Source: Cardinalis cardinalis (lineage: Eukaryota > Chordata > Aves > Passeriformes > Cardinalidae). From it: DNA of 64,000 bases. Shown piece by piece: positions 36,817 to 48,465 of this stretch. The position numbers were made by a program, and so were the translations under genes. Location: positions 288,714 to 352,713 of the forward strand of contig JACDOX010000429.1 in assembly GCA_014549065.1 (NCBI GenBank), read 5' to 3'. The notes under the pieces were generated by a model. That model searched no databases and was not told where the DNA came from. It saw nothing but the letters and a program-made list of their open reading frames with translations. Every line of letters begins with the position of its first letter. Positions within the stretch are counted from its first letter, which is position 1.

Positions 36817-37382
36817 TGTCGTGGTTTTACCCTGGCAGACACCAAGCCCCACAGCCGCTCACTTGCTCTCCACCAGCAGGACTGGGAGAGAATCACAAGG
36901 GTAAACTGAAAGACTCATGGGTTGAGATCAAGACAGTTTAATAGGCAAAGTAAAAGTCTCACACACAAGCAAAGGAGTTAATTAATTGCTTCCCATGGGT
37001 GGTGCTCAGCCACCTCCAGGAGAGCAGGGCCCCACCAGGTGTGACAGTCACTTGGGAAGACAAGGGACATCCTCCAAACTCCCCTTTTCTCCTTCTTCCT
37101 CCCGCTTTATGCACTGATGATTCCACACACATGTGGTCTGGAATGTCCCTTTGGTCAGTTGGGGTCACCTGTGCCAGCTGTGTCTCCTCGCCTGCAGCCC
37201 CAGCTCCCTCACCAGTGTGGCTGTACAAGGACCAGAAAAGGCCTTGGCTCTGTGTGAGCCCTGCTCAGCAATAACAAAAACATCTCTGCATTGTCAACCC
37301 TGTGCTCAGCACAAATCCAAAACACAGCCCCGTATCAGTCACTGTGAAGGAAATTAATTCTACTCCAGCCTAAACCAGCACA
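36817..37382 (-). mobile_element. Solo LTR of an endogenous retrovirus
   Basis: On the minus strand the element starts TGTGCTGGTTTAGGCTGGAG and ends GGTAAAACCACGACA, so it has TG...CA ends. It matches by recognition a ~550-base LTR type common in bird genomes; the exact family name is not certain. Inside, in minus orientation, are GGCCTTTTCTGG, CCAACTGACCAAAGGGACAT, a TATA-like CATAAAGCGGG (near 37103-37113) and a CTATTAAACTG block near 36934-36944 typical of the 3' part. No internal viral genes flank it, so the provirus has been reduced to a single LTR by recombination. The bases flanking the two ends (GATGTG and AGGTTT) do not match, so no target-site duplication is visible. Confidence 0.88.
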
Positions 37383-39191
37383 AGGTTTTAAAAAATATTG
37401 TTACAACCAAAATAACTGAAAAATATTCATGCCTTGCGTTGTATTTTAGAAGAGTGCTTTGGATTTCTGCAAATGAAAGACAGGTAGTAGAACCCTGGTT
37501 GCTGCTACCATTTGTTACACAGTTGCTGATAATCTTCCTCATGAGGAATTCTACAAGGCTCTGGTTGTGGAAAAGATGGAAATGAACATTAATATGCTGA
37601 GGAGGTCAAGGAGTTGGCGTTATCTCTAATGGGAATGAGAGTTTGTCTGCAGGCTTTGTCTCCTGTTAACATCTTTCAAGTGGGCTATTTATAAAAGTTC
37701 ATGATGGTTTACCTGAAGTAGTCTATGGACATAAGGAAGATAATCTTTGTGTACAGAATGAATAGTGCTTTCTAGACCAACTCTATCTACAAGATTTTCC
37801 CCATTTATAAATGCCCATGGTCTTCTCATCTATATCCAGGATTATTTGGCAGCTCCAGCATGTAAGCCAGATCCCTAGAAAACTGAGCAGTAGAGATGAT
37901 TAATAGAATTGTATAACCCTAGAAAAACTATTTCCTAATTATTCATGCAAATTACCGTTTATTAAGAAAGGATGTAGATACTACCCAGATGCTCTCTGCC
38001 ATATCTATCAAGTACTCGGCCACCAGAGAGGAATCCAGCTACCAATTCTCTGACTTATTAGATGGCATTAACTGTGTCAGTGCCTCTTCTTACCAAAATA
38101 TCACATCAAATTGTGCAGGATTGTGTCTTCTAAACTGAGCAGTGATCATAGGATGCTGAGTGTTCTTCCTGCTTTTCAGCAAGTATGTGTGTATTCTTAA
38201 TTTCATATACATCAGTAGTCATGGGATTCATCGAGGACTTGTCAAAAGCTTGAGAAAATAAGCATGTGTTTAAACATTTTGCTGATTTGGTGCTGAAGTA
38301 CTTAAATCTTTGAAACACATTTCTAGACAATTTATATTAACTTCTCAAGGGATAGGGAGCATTCCTACATAGTTATAATACTGAAGATGTGTCTCCTGTG
38401 TTGCCCTGGAATTCATTTTATGTAACTGCTTAGGATAAACCTTTCTTGTCATGGCCCCCTGCAGTTTCTTATCAGCATGGAGCCTGCCATAGTTATTTGT
38501 TTTCATTGTTTTATTTTATAGGCAGAGTGTTTATTCTAAGATATTTCAACCAGAAGCAATGCAGAAATGCAGTACAGTATGTCAGCAAAGCACATATTGG
38601 CAAATGCAGTAAGATTCTTATGTTCGTCATGCAAGAAATGCAAACTCACATATCTCTGAGATGGTGGAAAAAATTATTGGAGTCTGAAAATTGATTAGGT
38701 GTCATTTTGCTCATTGCAGGCCTCTCCTTCACTGAAACTGTGTTCTGGGAAGCATGTTACGTTATTATCAGATGCATGTATGCTGCGGCTTTATGTAATA
38801 CTAACCCAAATTATGACAATATGGAATTTGTCTTTGAAATTTAACATAGCTGCATATAACATGTCCATATCCCCCCAGCCTTGCTGCTACAAGTGGCAGG
38901 AATATAATAGATGTGTGCAAGGGAGGTTTTTAGATTCCTTGCCTTGAGCAAAATTAGTTAATAATATTCATTCTGATACAGTACAGTACAAATGGGGCAC
39001 ATTAAATGGCTTAAATTAGGTCAAATTGAATAATTGAATTTATTCTTTTACTTAAAAAGAGCTTAATCAGCTGAGAGTGTTAGAGTCAGAAAAAATAGTT
39101 TAATTAAATATTAATTAGAAGTTTGTATTTTGAGCTTCCTTATTATCACCTTCAGCAATATTATTTATGTATCTGTTTTTCCTCATTACAG

Positions 39192-39353
39192 CTACTGGGC
39201 GATGATGTTCAACCATTCTTCCTTGATGAAGAATTTGATTATGACAATGTGGCACTGACCCCTAAGTTCTCTGAAGCTGAGCTGAAGGCCATTGCAGAGT
39301 TGTCTGAAGAGAAAAGCAGTACAGATGTCAAATCAGCACCAGCTGAAGACTGA
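39192..39353 (+). CDS. IFTAP: IFTAP coding exon 7 (last), C-terminus
   Basis: The exon starts after TTTTTCCTCATTACAG and ends with TGA at 39351-39353, encoding residues 176-228. FFLDEEFDYDNVALTPKFS is the most conserved part of the protein (human LFSLDEEFDYDNVMLTSKFS). The tail (AELKAIAELSEEKSSTDVKS...) is charged and probably helical, then disordered. Confidence 0.97.
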   Translation, partial: LLGDDVQPFFLDEEFDYDNVALTPKFSEAELKAIAELSEEKSSTDVKSAPAED

Positions 39354-39798
39354 GTCGAAGGTGTTGTGTGCAGGGCTGTTGGAATGACCTTTTCATGGGA
39401 TGAGTGTAGCTCCTTGTTGTACCCTTATTTAGTGTTCTTATCCGCGTGGCCAGTAAATGACATCGCTGAGATTTGTCATTATTCTGTCAAGGTGCCTTGG
39501 ATCCTGCACTGGCTCAGGGTAGGTGTGCTGGAGTGACTTCTCCATAGGAGCAAAACAAGCTGGTGGATTTCAGAATAACATCGTGGCTACTCTGGCTTAT
39601 ATATGGTACTGATTCGGTTCCTGAGTAGTACAAAGCTGGTCCTAAAGCTGCCTTTTACCTCGTTCTTTCAGTAATCCATTTAAGAGGTTTTTAACAGCTG
39701 ACAAATCAGTCCATGAACTCTTTAAATGTATAGAGATATATGAGTGAATACATCTGGGAAAATATTTTTTCTCTGTCTTTTGAGTTAGTTCTGCAGAA

Positions 39799-39804
39799 AA
39801 TAAA
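39799..39804 (+). terminator. Polyadenylation signal AATAAA (proximal)
   Basis: AATAAA lies 446 bases after the IFTAP stop codon, followed within 25-40 bases by a GT-rich stretch (TTTTTGTGTTGATC) suited to a downstream element. Confidence 0.75.
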
Positions 39805-39889
39805 TATTCCTGTTTCCAACAAACTTTTTGTGTTGATCAAAATTGATGTGGTACAACTCCTAAAATTAAAACAGTAACTGCTCAAACCA

Positions 39890-39901
39890 CCCCCCCCCCC
39901 C
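39890..39901. repeat. Poly-C tract (12 C)
   Basis: An uninterrupted run of 12 C. It would be part of the long 3'UTR form only. Confidence 0.95.
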
Positions 39902-40843
39902 ACCTTCCACACAGAGGAAAAAATAGCAGTCTCATCCATTAAAGGAATTGGCATTGAAAGGCTGTCAGATTTTAGATTTTTTCACAGGAGATGATTCCAA
40001 ATAACAGCTTATAGCTTACACTCTGCATCATTGAAATACAGCAAGCTGGAGTTGAGTAAAGGCCAGCTATATGGGTGGGAGAGAAGAGAGTGCACCTCTG
40101 ACACAAGGTAGTATGTACTCCTTCTCTGAAGACTTCAGAATCCTTTGTTTTCAGTAACTGTAGAAGCTTTGCTGTTGAGGTTTGGTCTAACATCACAATG
40201 CTGCATTATATTTTTGGTCATTTTCTGGTATAACTGCATTCACTAAACCTTGCTGACCAACATTTTGTCCTTGACCTCTCTCTGTTATTTCTGAAGTGAG
40301 TGATTAGCATGAGAAATGCTAATTTATCTGCCTGAGCAGACTGAGAGGGCACCAAACCATAGGTTTGTGTAAAGGCTGTGGATGAATTTTCTGTGGCCGG
40401 TTGGCTGCTTCATTGTCAGTAATTTATAAAAGCAAAGAAAGGTCTTCTGATGCTCCAAAGGAGATTTTCTGGATTAGTGATTTTGTGAACCATAATTATG
40501 CTCCACTGAAATCTGAGTAGCATTGGTTTTGAGGAATGGTATTTACCTTGATTAGGGGATATAATTTAAGAGTGAGATTCCAAAAAAAAAACCAAACCAC
40601 CAGAAAAGAAAGAGCTCTCACAGAAGATATTTAAGGAGACTGATACAAAATTACAAGTATGTCCTATAGAAAAACTGGTTTGTACAGGACCTTGCTTGTA
40701 GAAGGTAATGAGAATTTTTTTAACACCCACACTCAAAAAGATGCCTGTGCTGTAGTTAAAATGTTTTTTAAAATGTAATTGGCTCTGTAGCAGATTCTGC
40801 TGGGTTTTCTGAAACTTTTTAAAATGTGAATTTATTTTAATTC

Positions 40844-40849
40844 AATAAA
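40844..40849 (+). terminator. Polyadenylation signal AATAAA (distal)
   Basis: TTCAATAAAGTGTTTTGTTGG joins the hexamer directly to a GT-rich downstream stretch. It is the strongest-looking poly(A) site in the region. Confidence 0.65.
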
Positions 40850-40870
40850 GTGTTTTGTTGGACCCAAGGT

Positions 40871-43559
40871 ATTTTAAATTAAATGGTTTAGATCTAACTG
40901 GAGTTTTCCACTGAAACCTTAAAGTTAAACATTTCTGAACAGATCTGATTATTAATTCATCTTCTTATGAAGGATACAGATAATGTGTATGAATCAGAAG
41001 GATAAGAAGTAAGTAAGTTCTGGAAGACCTCCATAACAAATCTGGGAGAAAGAAACAGAGAAGTGCTGCATAGTGATAGCAAGGTCAGCCTTTGAAAGCC
41101 TCAACAGGAAAATAAGGGAGACAACCTCATTAACATACGTATGTATAGCAAAGATAAAGCAAGGAGCCTTCTGTCTGAGAGACCTCTCTGTACAGGGTTT
41201 GCTATCCTGCAGACAGAGAATCAGCCATAAAGGTGAACATTTGTGGCTTTGTGGAATGGTGAATTAGGTGCTTCTTATGTGTGGTTTTTTAGAAAGGCAT
41301 GAGTCACACAAACTAGAGATCAGTCCTGTGGGAATCCTGTTGCCTGCAGAGTCGATGAGAAAACTTGTCGAGGGGTTTATAATATTCTTCAGGCCACATC
41401 AGCTCTGGAATCTCTTAAGTGCCTTTTCTATTCATTTCATTATCAATTTTTCACTGTACATTAGGGATACATCCAGCCATTCAGTTCCTTCTCTCATAAG
41501 CAGATGATTCTTACCAAATGTTCAGGGTGCCTACTATGCTCCATAAGTGTCATTCAGTATAGTCATTATATGGTTTCCTTTGATATAAAGAAACACTTTG
41601 CTGCAGAATACCCAACAAAATTGGAACTCTTTAGTGACATTCATCTTACACAGAGAAATGGGAATAATTCACTTGCATTTACACCACTCATGAGTTAGAT
41701 TTTTACTCTTTGTTAACAGGCATGAATATCACAGTGAAGATTAGGCAGTACAGGCTATTTTCTGTACATTACATTTTATTGGCCTGCCCCTGTGGTTGTT
41801 TTTGGCTTGTACCTTTCATTTGATTACCTTTCACAGAGGAGGCATATTTTCCTCTTAGCCATTACTAGGTTGTCATTTTTAAGAACATACTTTATGTGCA
41901 TGTTAAATTTTATACTTGCTCATGGAGTTAGTTACCTGGAATTGTTTTAGTGTTTGTGAGGTGGTTTGAAGTCTAAATAATATATATCTTTTCCTCTTGG
42001 TAGCTTGTATTCTGTTTAATATTTAATATTTTCAGCAGGGGTTGGCAAGGGACATTAATCTTTTCTATTTATGGCCTTTTCTAAACATTTTTCCTGTTTT
42101 CCCAAAGAATTAAAGGTAAAACTCTCACATGGAGCAGGAAATTTGGAATGCTACTTGGGATTGACTTAGGGGCTGCTGCAGTAGGGAACAGCTTTCTCCC
42201 TACCACACTGACAACAATTTTGAACTGCAAAATCTCTGACATTGAGTGAACCCATGGGAGGTGAAGGCTGTGTGATGCATCTCCCCAGCCCCTTTGTATT
42301 AATGATTTCATTGATGTCTCAAGTGCAGCAGAGATGTGCATCCTTATCAGTCAGAGAGCTTATCTGTGTTGAACTTGTGACTGCCTTTGGTGTTGCCAGA
42401 AGGATGCTGAGTGTTTCCACAGTCTTGATGGATCTTCAGTTATGGAGAGGGACTATTTGTTTTAGGAACTCTTCGAGTTTTATGAGGAGTAAAATAGTTC
42501 TTCCACTGGGGATGGAAACTGAAGGATTGTTTCCTTGGCTGACTGAGGTGAAAGCTTGGATATTGCTAATGCTCAGGGTTAATGTTCACTTCTTATGACT
42601 GTGAAGGGAACAGTAATTATTTGTTAAGATAATGGTTGTGGAAGAATGAGATGAAGACTGAAGAAATGAAAAGATATGCAGGCAAATCTGACTCGGACTG
42701 TTATGGGTATATTTCTGTTAATGCCCAGAGGCATCCTGGTGTACACTTGTACACACACAATGCCACTGAAGGAAAATAATTTTGGTATGGAGAGTACCCA
42801 CCAGATTATTCAGAACCTTATGAAGAAGATGGCATGGAAACAAATCCTTGCACTTCTGGAAAAGACTGATCCTCTGGCCTTCATTTTCTGCTGCCATAAA
42901 CTGGCAGAACTCCACTGAGGCCATTTGTATTCATACAGAGCAGACAGAAGTCTGGTATTTACAGTCTTAGCTGAAAGAATATGGAGCCAAATCAATTCCT
43001 GATTTAACTTCACTGAATATATAGTTATGTATATAACCCATTATCATTATGGGAGAAGATTTAAATGAAGGGCCAATGCAAATGAAATGTAAAAAACATG
43101 TCTTTAACTGTTCAAATACTGCACAGGTTCTTTTGAAGTTTCTGTAGCTGTGTGTGCTTAGAACATTGCTTTTTGCTTTAACAAAAATATCACATATATT
43201 TTCAAGTCCTGTGCAAATCATGAAACTTGTTTACACACCTAACTACTAAAGATTCTCATCTCCATTAACGTTTTTTTTTCCCCTCTGCATATTGACAAGG
43301 ATTGGAAGTGGACTTTGCTTTATCTTGGAATTGCTTTTAAAATATCTGATGTCCTTTGTGAAAACATACACTTTCATATAAAGGTAGACTCTGAGTTAGT
43401 GATGCTACTCTAAATGCAGAAGTAAAAATAGGACCAAATTCCTGGTTGCTCAGCAACTTCATTTACATCATAGTGTGGGTAAACACACATTTGGTGCAAA
43501 AGTGTCTGCTTGGATAGCAGGCTGATTTATCTCCTGTTGTCCTCTGCCTTGAACTTTCC
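40871..43559. other. Intergenic, nothing recognised
   Basis: About 2.7 kb of AT-rich sequence downstream of IFTAP. Short open frames on both strands lack homology or splice context. No repeat is recognised. Confidence 0.6.
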
Positions 43560-44190
43560 TTGGGAGTCTCAGCAGTAGCTCGGTCCCAGCAGGGTCTGAG
43601 TGTTCACAGCCCTGCAAGGACACTGCGAGACAGGTCAGTCGCACCGACTGAAGCAGCTGAAGCACAGCCTTGTGCTGGGGCTCCCTGCACGCTCCGGGGC
43701 ACTTTAGCCAAGTGTGGCTGTTCTCCTCTGCTCAGCGGAGATTTGTGTTGCTGCAGCAGTGGATGTGCTGTTCCTGAGGACAAGGCTTGGCTCAGGGGTT
43801 CCTTGGGCGCCGTTCCCCTTCTGGCCGTGCTGAGGAGGCAGCTCGCTGCCCTCCATCCCCGGCTGCAGCTTTCCAAACGCCCGAGTGGGGCTGAGCAGCC
43901 CCTGCTCAGGGTTCTGCTGGCCTCAGGAAGGGGCTCCTTGCCCGCAGAGCCAGCGCTGCTGGCAGCCCAGGGCATTCCCACCGTGCAGCGCTTTCTTGTG
44001 GCAGCTGTCGGTTGGCACAGCTGGGCCCGAGGGCCGCGTCTGTCCCGGGCTCCTCTGGCTGGGAGCCGGCTGCCTCTGCCCGTCCCGGGCGCACACAGCG
44101 CTCCCAGGCGCTCCATGTCTGCCCATCCCTGGGGAAAGCAAGGCAGACAGTTTTCTCTGCCCTGGTGCTACGTTGTAGAACATCTCAAAA
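43560..44190. other. Unexplained GC- and CpG-rich block
   Basis: Roughly 630 bases of GC-rich sequence with many CpGs, abruptly different from the AT-rich flanks. It has long open frames on both strands (215 codons plus, 170 codons minus), as expected in GC-rich DNA. None of the translations resembles a protein I know; they are rich in A, R, G, S and P. Candidates are a CpG-island promoter of a non-coding RNA, a GC-rich LTR of an endogenous retrovirus, or a decayed retrocopy. I could not define TG...CA ends or target-site duplications. Confidence 0.6.
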
Positions 44191-47100
44191 GGCGGGGAGT
44201 TTGGTGACTTTGTGATTGCTGGTGGCAACTTGTGTTTTGCTGGCAAGATACTGTAAGCCAGCGTTGCAGGTGTATGGGCTGGGAAATATCGCAAATTAGA
44301 CTGAAAATGGTTTTAGTGCTTGTCTGTGACAAGTTTCTAAGAAGAACAGCAAGTGCTAAAAGGTACTGTCATTTTTATAGACAAGCTGCTTTATTTGCAA
44401 TTGCAGTGCCCCACAGTTAAAATGAAAATCAATTTTAATGCCTTATGAAAATGCAGAAATATTTGTCTCATTTACAGCACTTCCAAAAAGGACAGATAAT
44501 AAAATTCCCCTGATTTATGATCTATAATTTTATGTACTCTGTGGTATCTTGTTCAGTACGTCTCTCCACATAAACATTCCAAAAGAATGAGGAAAGATAG
44601 ATCTGAACAACATTCCTGAATCTAACTTCACACTGAATTTCAGATTGTAGAAACTCTATATTCAAAGCTGTCTTTGATCTGAATATTCCCAAACTTTGGG
44701 GAACTAGATGTTCAACTTTAAAAATCACTAATCAAACATTTCTTTAGCAACCACATAGTGCTGATCTGGACTAAAAAACCCAAAGCAGTAAGGGACCTGC
44801 CCATATAAAAAGAACCAATGAAATGTGAAAATTGGCATGATGCACTCTGTATGAAGATAGTGGATAAAAGGACTCTAAAGAGACTAGAATTAAATGAAAA
44901 ATGTCATTTATCTGGAGAGTGAACTATACTAAAATATTCTGTTGACTTCATTCAATTCTTGAAAGCCTTTGAATGCCCAACTGAAAAATTAGCGTTAAGA
45001 TTTTGTAATTCATGTGGATATACAACAGTTATCTCCTGAGCCATTAAAATGAGATTAAAATTTGTGTGAGATTCTTCAGTATATTTTGTGGCAGTGCTGG
45101 CACCATAAATTAAGGCTTTAGCCTCATTCTATCATATGTTACAACAAAGTCTGTTCTTCTGTGGCTGTTGTGGTTGAGGATTCTTGTGGCAGTTTCTGAA
45201 GAGCAGGTGTGAACTTGTAGCAAGTAAGCTCTGTTTTCTTGAATCCATCTGTTTTCATGTCCAGGTGTATGAAAACTTGAAAGGTGCAATATGATGTGCC
45301 TATTTCTTAGAAAGAAGCAAGTGTCATTTATGATCTTGCTTATGCTCCTCAGAATAACTTAGCAGGAGGAAAAATTCTACTGATTACCTAATGTCTTGAT
45401 TTTGCCATTTAGATTTGCTGCAGATTGTACATTTGGTGTTTGAGAAAGAAATGCTGGAGTGCATTTTTCATCCTCTTTTCCTTATATTTGATTTTGTCTT
45501 TCCTGTGTCAGTTTTGCCACTAGCTTTCCAGAAGTTGACACTACATTAATCCAATGAGCTACTTTCCTGCTGGATAAAATTTTAAAGTAAAAAAGATGGA
45601 AGGCTGGTGTGTGGGCCAGGAAACATCAAAGCATGGTTAGCATTTCATGCTCATGCTTAGAATTTGCAAAGCTGTCAAAACAATCAGGAAAATACAAATA
45701 ATGGTCAGCCTACTTATTGAATGAAAATTTAATTCCAAATTGCCTTTGTTTAAATCAGCTGCTTACACTTCGTCTCCTCTGCTCACCATGGATTCTGTTA
45801 ACTAATATATTTCAAAATCCAGACTGCCAAAAATACTGACAGCTTTCAATAACTGAGCAACATTTCCCACAACAAAATTGTGATCCGTTTAAGGCTCTTT
45901 GCTTCGGGTTGTGACACATTGCCTGAATCCCACGGATTTATTCCCCATTCATGAACATTAGTGGTGGAAACTGTACAACCCCCCAATGGCCCAGTGGATA
46001 TCCTTCTGCTGACAGCAGGGAGACGAGATGTAGTGAGAAGAGGGGTTGGCTGAGCAGCCAAACGTTGCTTGTGCTCTGAATGCGATGCTTGATGTTTTTC
46101 TTTTGATTCTTTTGCAATGTGTGTGTGAGAAGCTTGGTTGTCAAAAGCCAGCTGAATAACACCCTCCCCACTGCACCCCCAACCCCCCTGGTATGAAGGT
46201 GCTGGCAAGCAAGCTAACCAAATTCAGCTGGCCACTATTTCAAGAGTAATATGGTTGCATACATTACAGGGTGTGTTTTACAAGGTGCTGCCAGCTGATA
46301 CCATTTCCCAACTGACAGGGTTGGGCTCTGCTCACAAGTGTGCTAATAGTGTTTGTCTGGCATTGCTTGTAATCCCATACTTCCCAAAATTTTATTTTTG
46401 AAATGGTTATTTTTTTGATACTTTTGACTCACTGCTTGAGTGTCAGCAGATCAAGGACATCCTTCAAAGATGATACTAAAAAGTCATGACTTTGAGTGTT
46501 CTAAAGTGATGAAATTAAGAGTGAAATAAAATTAAGTAATGTTAAATTTAGGAAAAACATCATGCTGAAATTCAGATTCACTAAACTCTTCAAGTAACAC
46601 AAAGAGAAGTTGCTGGAGCTGTTTTGCTAAGGTTGATTAAAAGAAATCTGGAAATAAATATTGGAGAATATGCTATAGGGACACAGTGGTGCATTAGACA
46701 GGAGCTGGATTTCAGTAATATTTTTCCTCTAAGATTAAGATGCATGAGAATGAATGGTTGAGGTTTGAAGAATTTTGCTTGTTAAGGTTGTTTTGTCTTG
46801 AGTTCCAATTCCTGTAATGGAAAAAGGATGGTTCAGTTTAGTGAAGGAGGTTCAGTCTGACTGTTTTAGTTCTGGAGCATCTCTACCAACTCTTGATTTG
46901 TACACAGGCTGGCAGCCCATTTGTGAAGCATCACTGCCAGCATTTGCAAAAATGAGCAATGATATATTATTTAAATATTCTGCTTTTTTTGAACAGTCTC
47001 ACTGCATTACAATTGCATAGTAAGATAGGAGATGGCCTTTTTATTTATGTTCTTAAAAAGGTAACTTAGATTAGAATTTGGAAATGGAATGCTGGATCAC

Positions 47101-48434
47101 AGCCCCATTAGGGCTTTGTGAAAACCTGTGTCTATATGTAATCTTTGGTTCATGAATGCATGGCTCAGCCTTGAGCTCTTTGCTGAAGTAAATTACATCA
47201 CATTTGATCTTATTTTGGAATAAGTGAAGTTTGTTTTTTTTTTCCAGAATCCAAAATGTCGGTCAGATCTATATTTGCAGGGCATTCTTCTTCTACTGTT
47301 TTCTCTCCTTGCCTTTATTGGCTTCAGCTGCTACTATGCAGCAATCAATATAATATAGGGTACAGAGAAACAGCCATGGCATTGCTACATTTTTCAGTAG
47401 GAAAAGGGAATCTTCTCCATATTGGGAGCTGAAGAAGCTATTGAAACCCTTTGGTCGACCATCTGTAAATTTGAATAGATGCATATTGGGCTAAGCTGGT
47501 ATTTTTGTGAAGCATTTGTTCTGCCCAAATCAGGGAGGGGCTGCTGGTTGAAGTAATTAAGAGCAAAATTCAAGTCTGTCAGCTTCAAAATTGTCTTTTG
47601 GCCATTACAAATTCCTCTTGGTACTCCCATTCCACTCTAGCTCTATCAGAATCAACACAGCAAACACATGGACATTCCCTGTCTTTTTCAGTTGGGCTTT
47701 TGTATAATGCTGCCAATTCTCTGCGAGCTGCAGCTTACCAAGCCACTCCCCAAAGAAGCATGGAGTTTTTATTTATTTTCTGTTTCAAAAAGCTTCCATG
47801 TAATCCTGCCTCACCCTGCCCTCCCTGAAGGAATGACTAGGGGAGAATACCAACATCTGGATTGATTACTTCTTGTTGGTGTAACAGTGTTCCGTTTTGC
47901 TTTTCAGTTCACCTTCCCCAGCCTTTCCTTTCCAGATAGAATTTTTCCTCTGGTGCCAAGTGCTGAGGAAACAAAAATGTGTATTTCTTCAAACCACCCC
48001 TCTATTGTTAAGATTCAGAAAGATGTTTGCTGATGTATTCAACAGTAGAGGAAACTGATTGCTACCTCCCAGTAAAGTTTCTCTGCTATAAATGTTAATC
48101 GTTTTAAGCACTCTGGAGTTTTCTGTGACCTCGAGGCAATTTTGTTTTAGATGATTGTTGATACAATGTCTCAGAAGAAGGGGAGAAAAGGAGTACTTTT
48201 CTGGCCTAGTTTCAGGTAAGCTCTAAAAGTTCAAGTGGACCAATTACATGTAAAAGAGCAACAACTTTTGTAAAGCTTCATTTGAATCCCAATGGGGAAA
48301 AATTATAGAAAATCAATTAAATTTCCACATGAAAAAATAGCTCATTGCAAAGCTTTCCTTGCATAGTTTTCTGATTATGTTTGGAAGCAAATTGTCTTGA
48401 TTATACCTTTGATGGGAAGGAAAGTCTTTTAATT

Positions 48435-48465
48435 AATTTAATACATGCTATAGCAGTATTAAATT
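48435..48465. repeat. 31-bp near-perfect palindrome
   Basis: AATTTAATACATGCTA (48435-48450) is followed directly by TAGCAGTATTAAATT (48451-48465). The two halves are reverse complements except for one extra base (the A or T at 48445-48446 in the left arm), with no loop. Confidence 0.9.

Larger units (their letters stand above)
32656..39191 (+). other. IFTAP intron 6
   Basis: About 6.5 kb. It contains a MIR remnant (35565-35650), a 10-bp palindrome (35824-35847), an old CR1 scrap (35850-35960) and a solo LTR (36817-37382). No additional exon is needed, because exon 6 (phase 0) joins exon 7 in frame. Confidence 0.75.
800..40870 (+). other. IFTAP: IFTAP gene span (C11orf74/NWC), intraflagellar transport-associated protein
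   Basis: IFTAP is a small acidic protein reported to associate with the intraflagellar transport A complex. It is the third conserved gene of the RAG locus, lying head to head with RAG2. Six coding exons on the plus strand join in consistent phase (1, 0, 0, 1, 0, stop) to give 228 residues, against about 221 in human. Conserved blocks are the N-terminal HEQSYEEFLNTFTYL (human HEQTYDEEFLNTFTHL), VDKYLHLEDVDTDEE (human VDNFLDLEDLDMDEE), LPGEVEETVS (human LPGEVEQDVS) and the C-terminal FFLDEEFDYDNVALTPKFS (human LFSLDEEFDYDNVMLTSKFS). The middle (exons 3 and 4) is poorly conserved and low in hydrophobic residues, so probably disordered. No membrane segment or signal peptide is seen. Confidence 0.93.
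39354..40870 (+). other. IFTAP: IFTAP 3'UTR with two possible ends
   Basis: The sequence after the stop has no splice signals that I would trust. The short form would end near 39825, after the signal at 39799. A longer form would end near 40865, after the signal at 40844. A 12-base C tract (39890-39901) lies between them. Confidence 0.65.

Noticed and set aside
36959..37357. Overlapping 74-91 codon frames on both strands
   Set aside because: They lie within the solo LTR and have no gene content.
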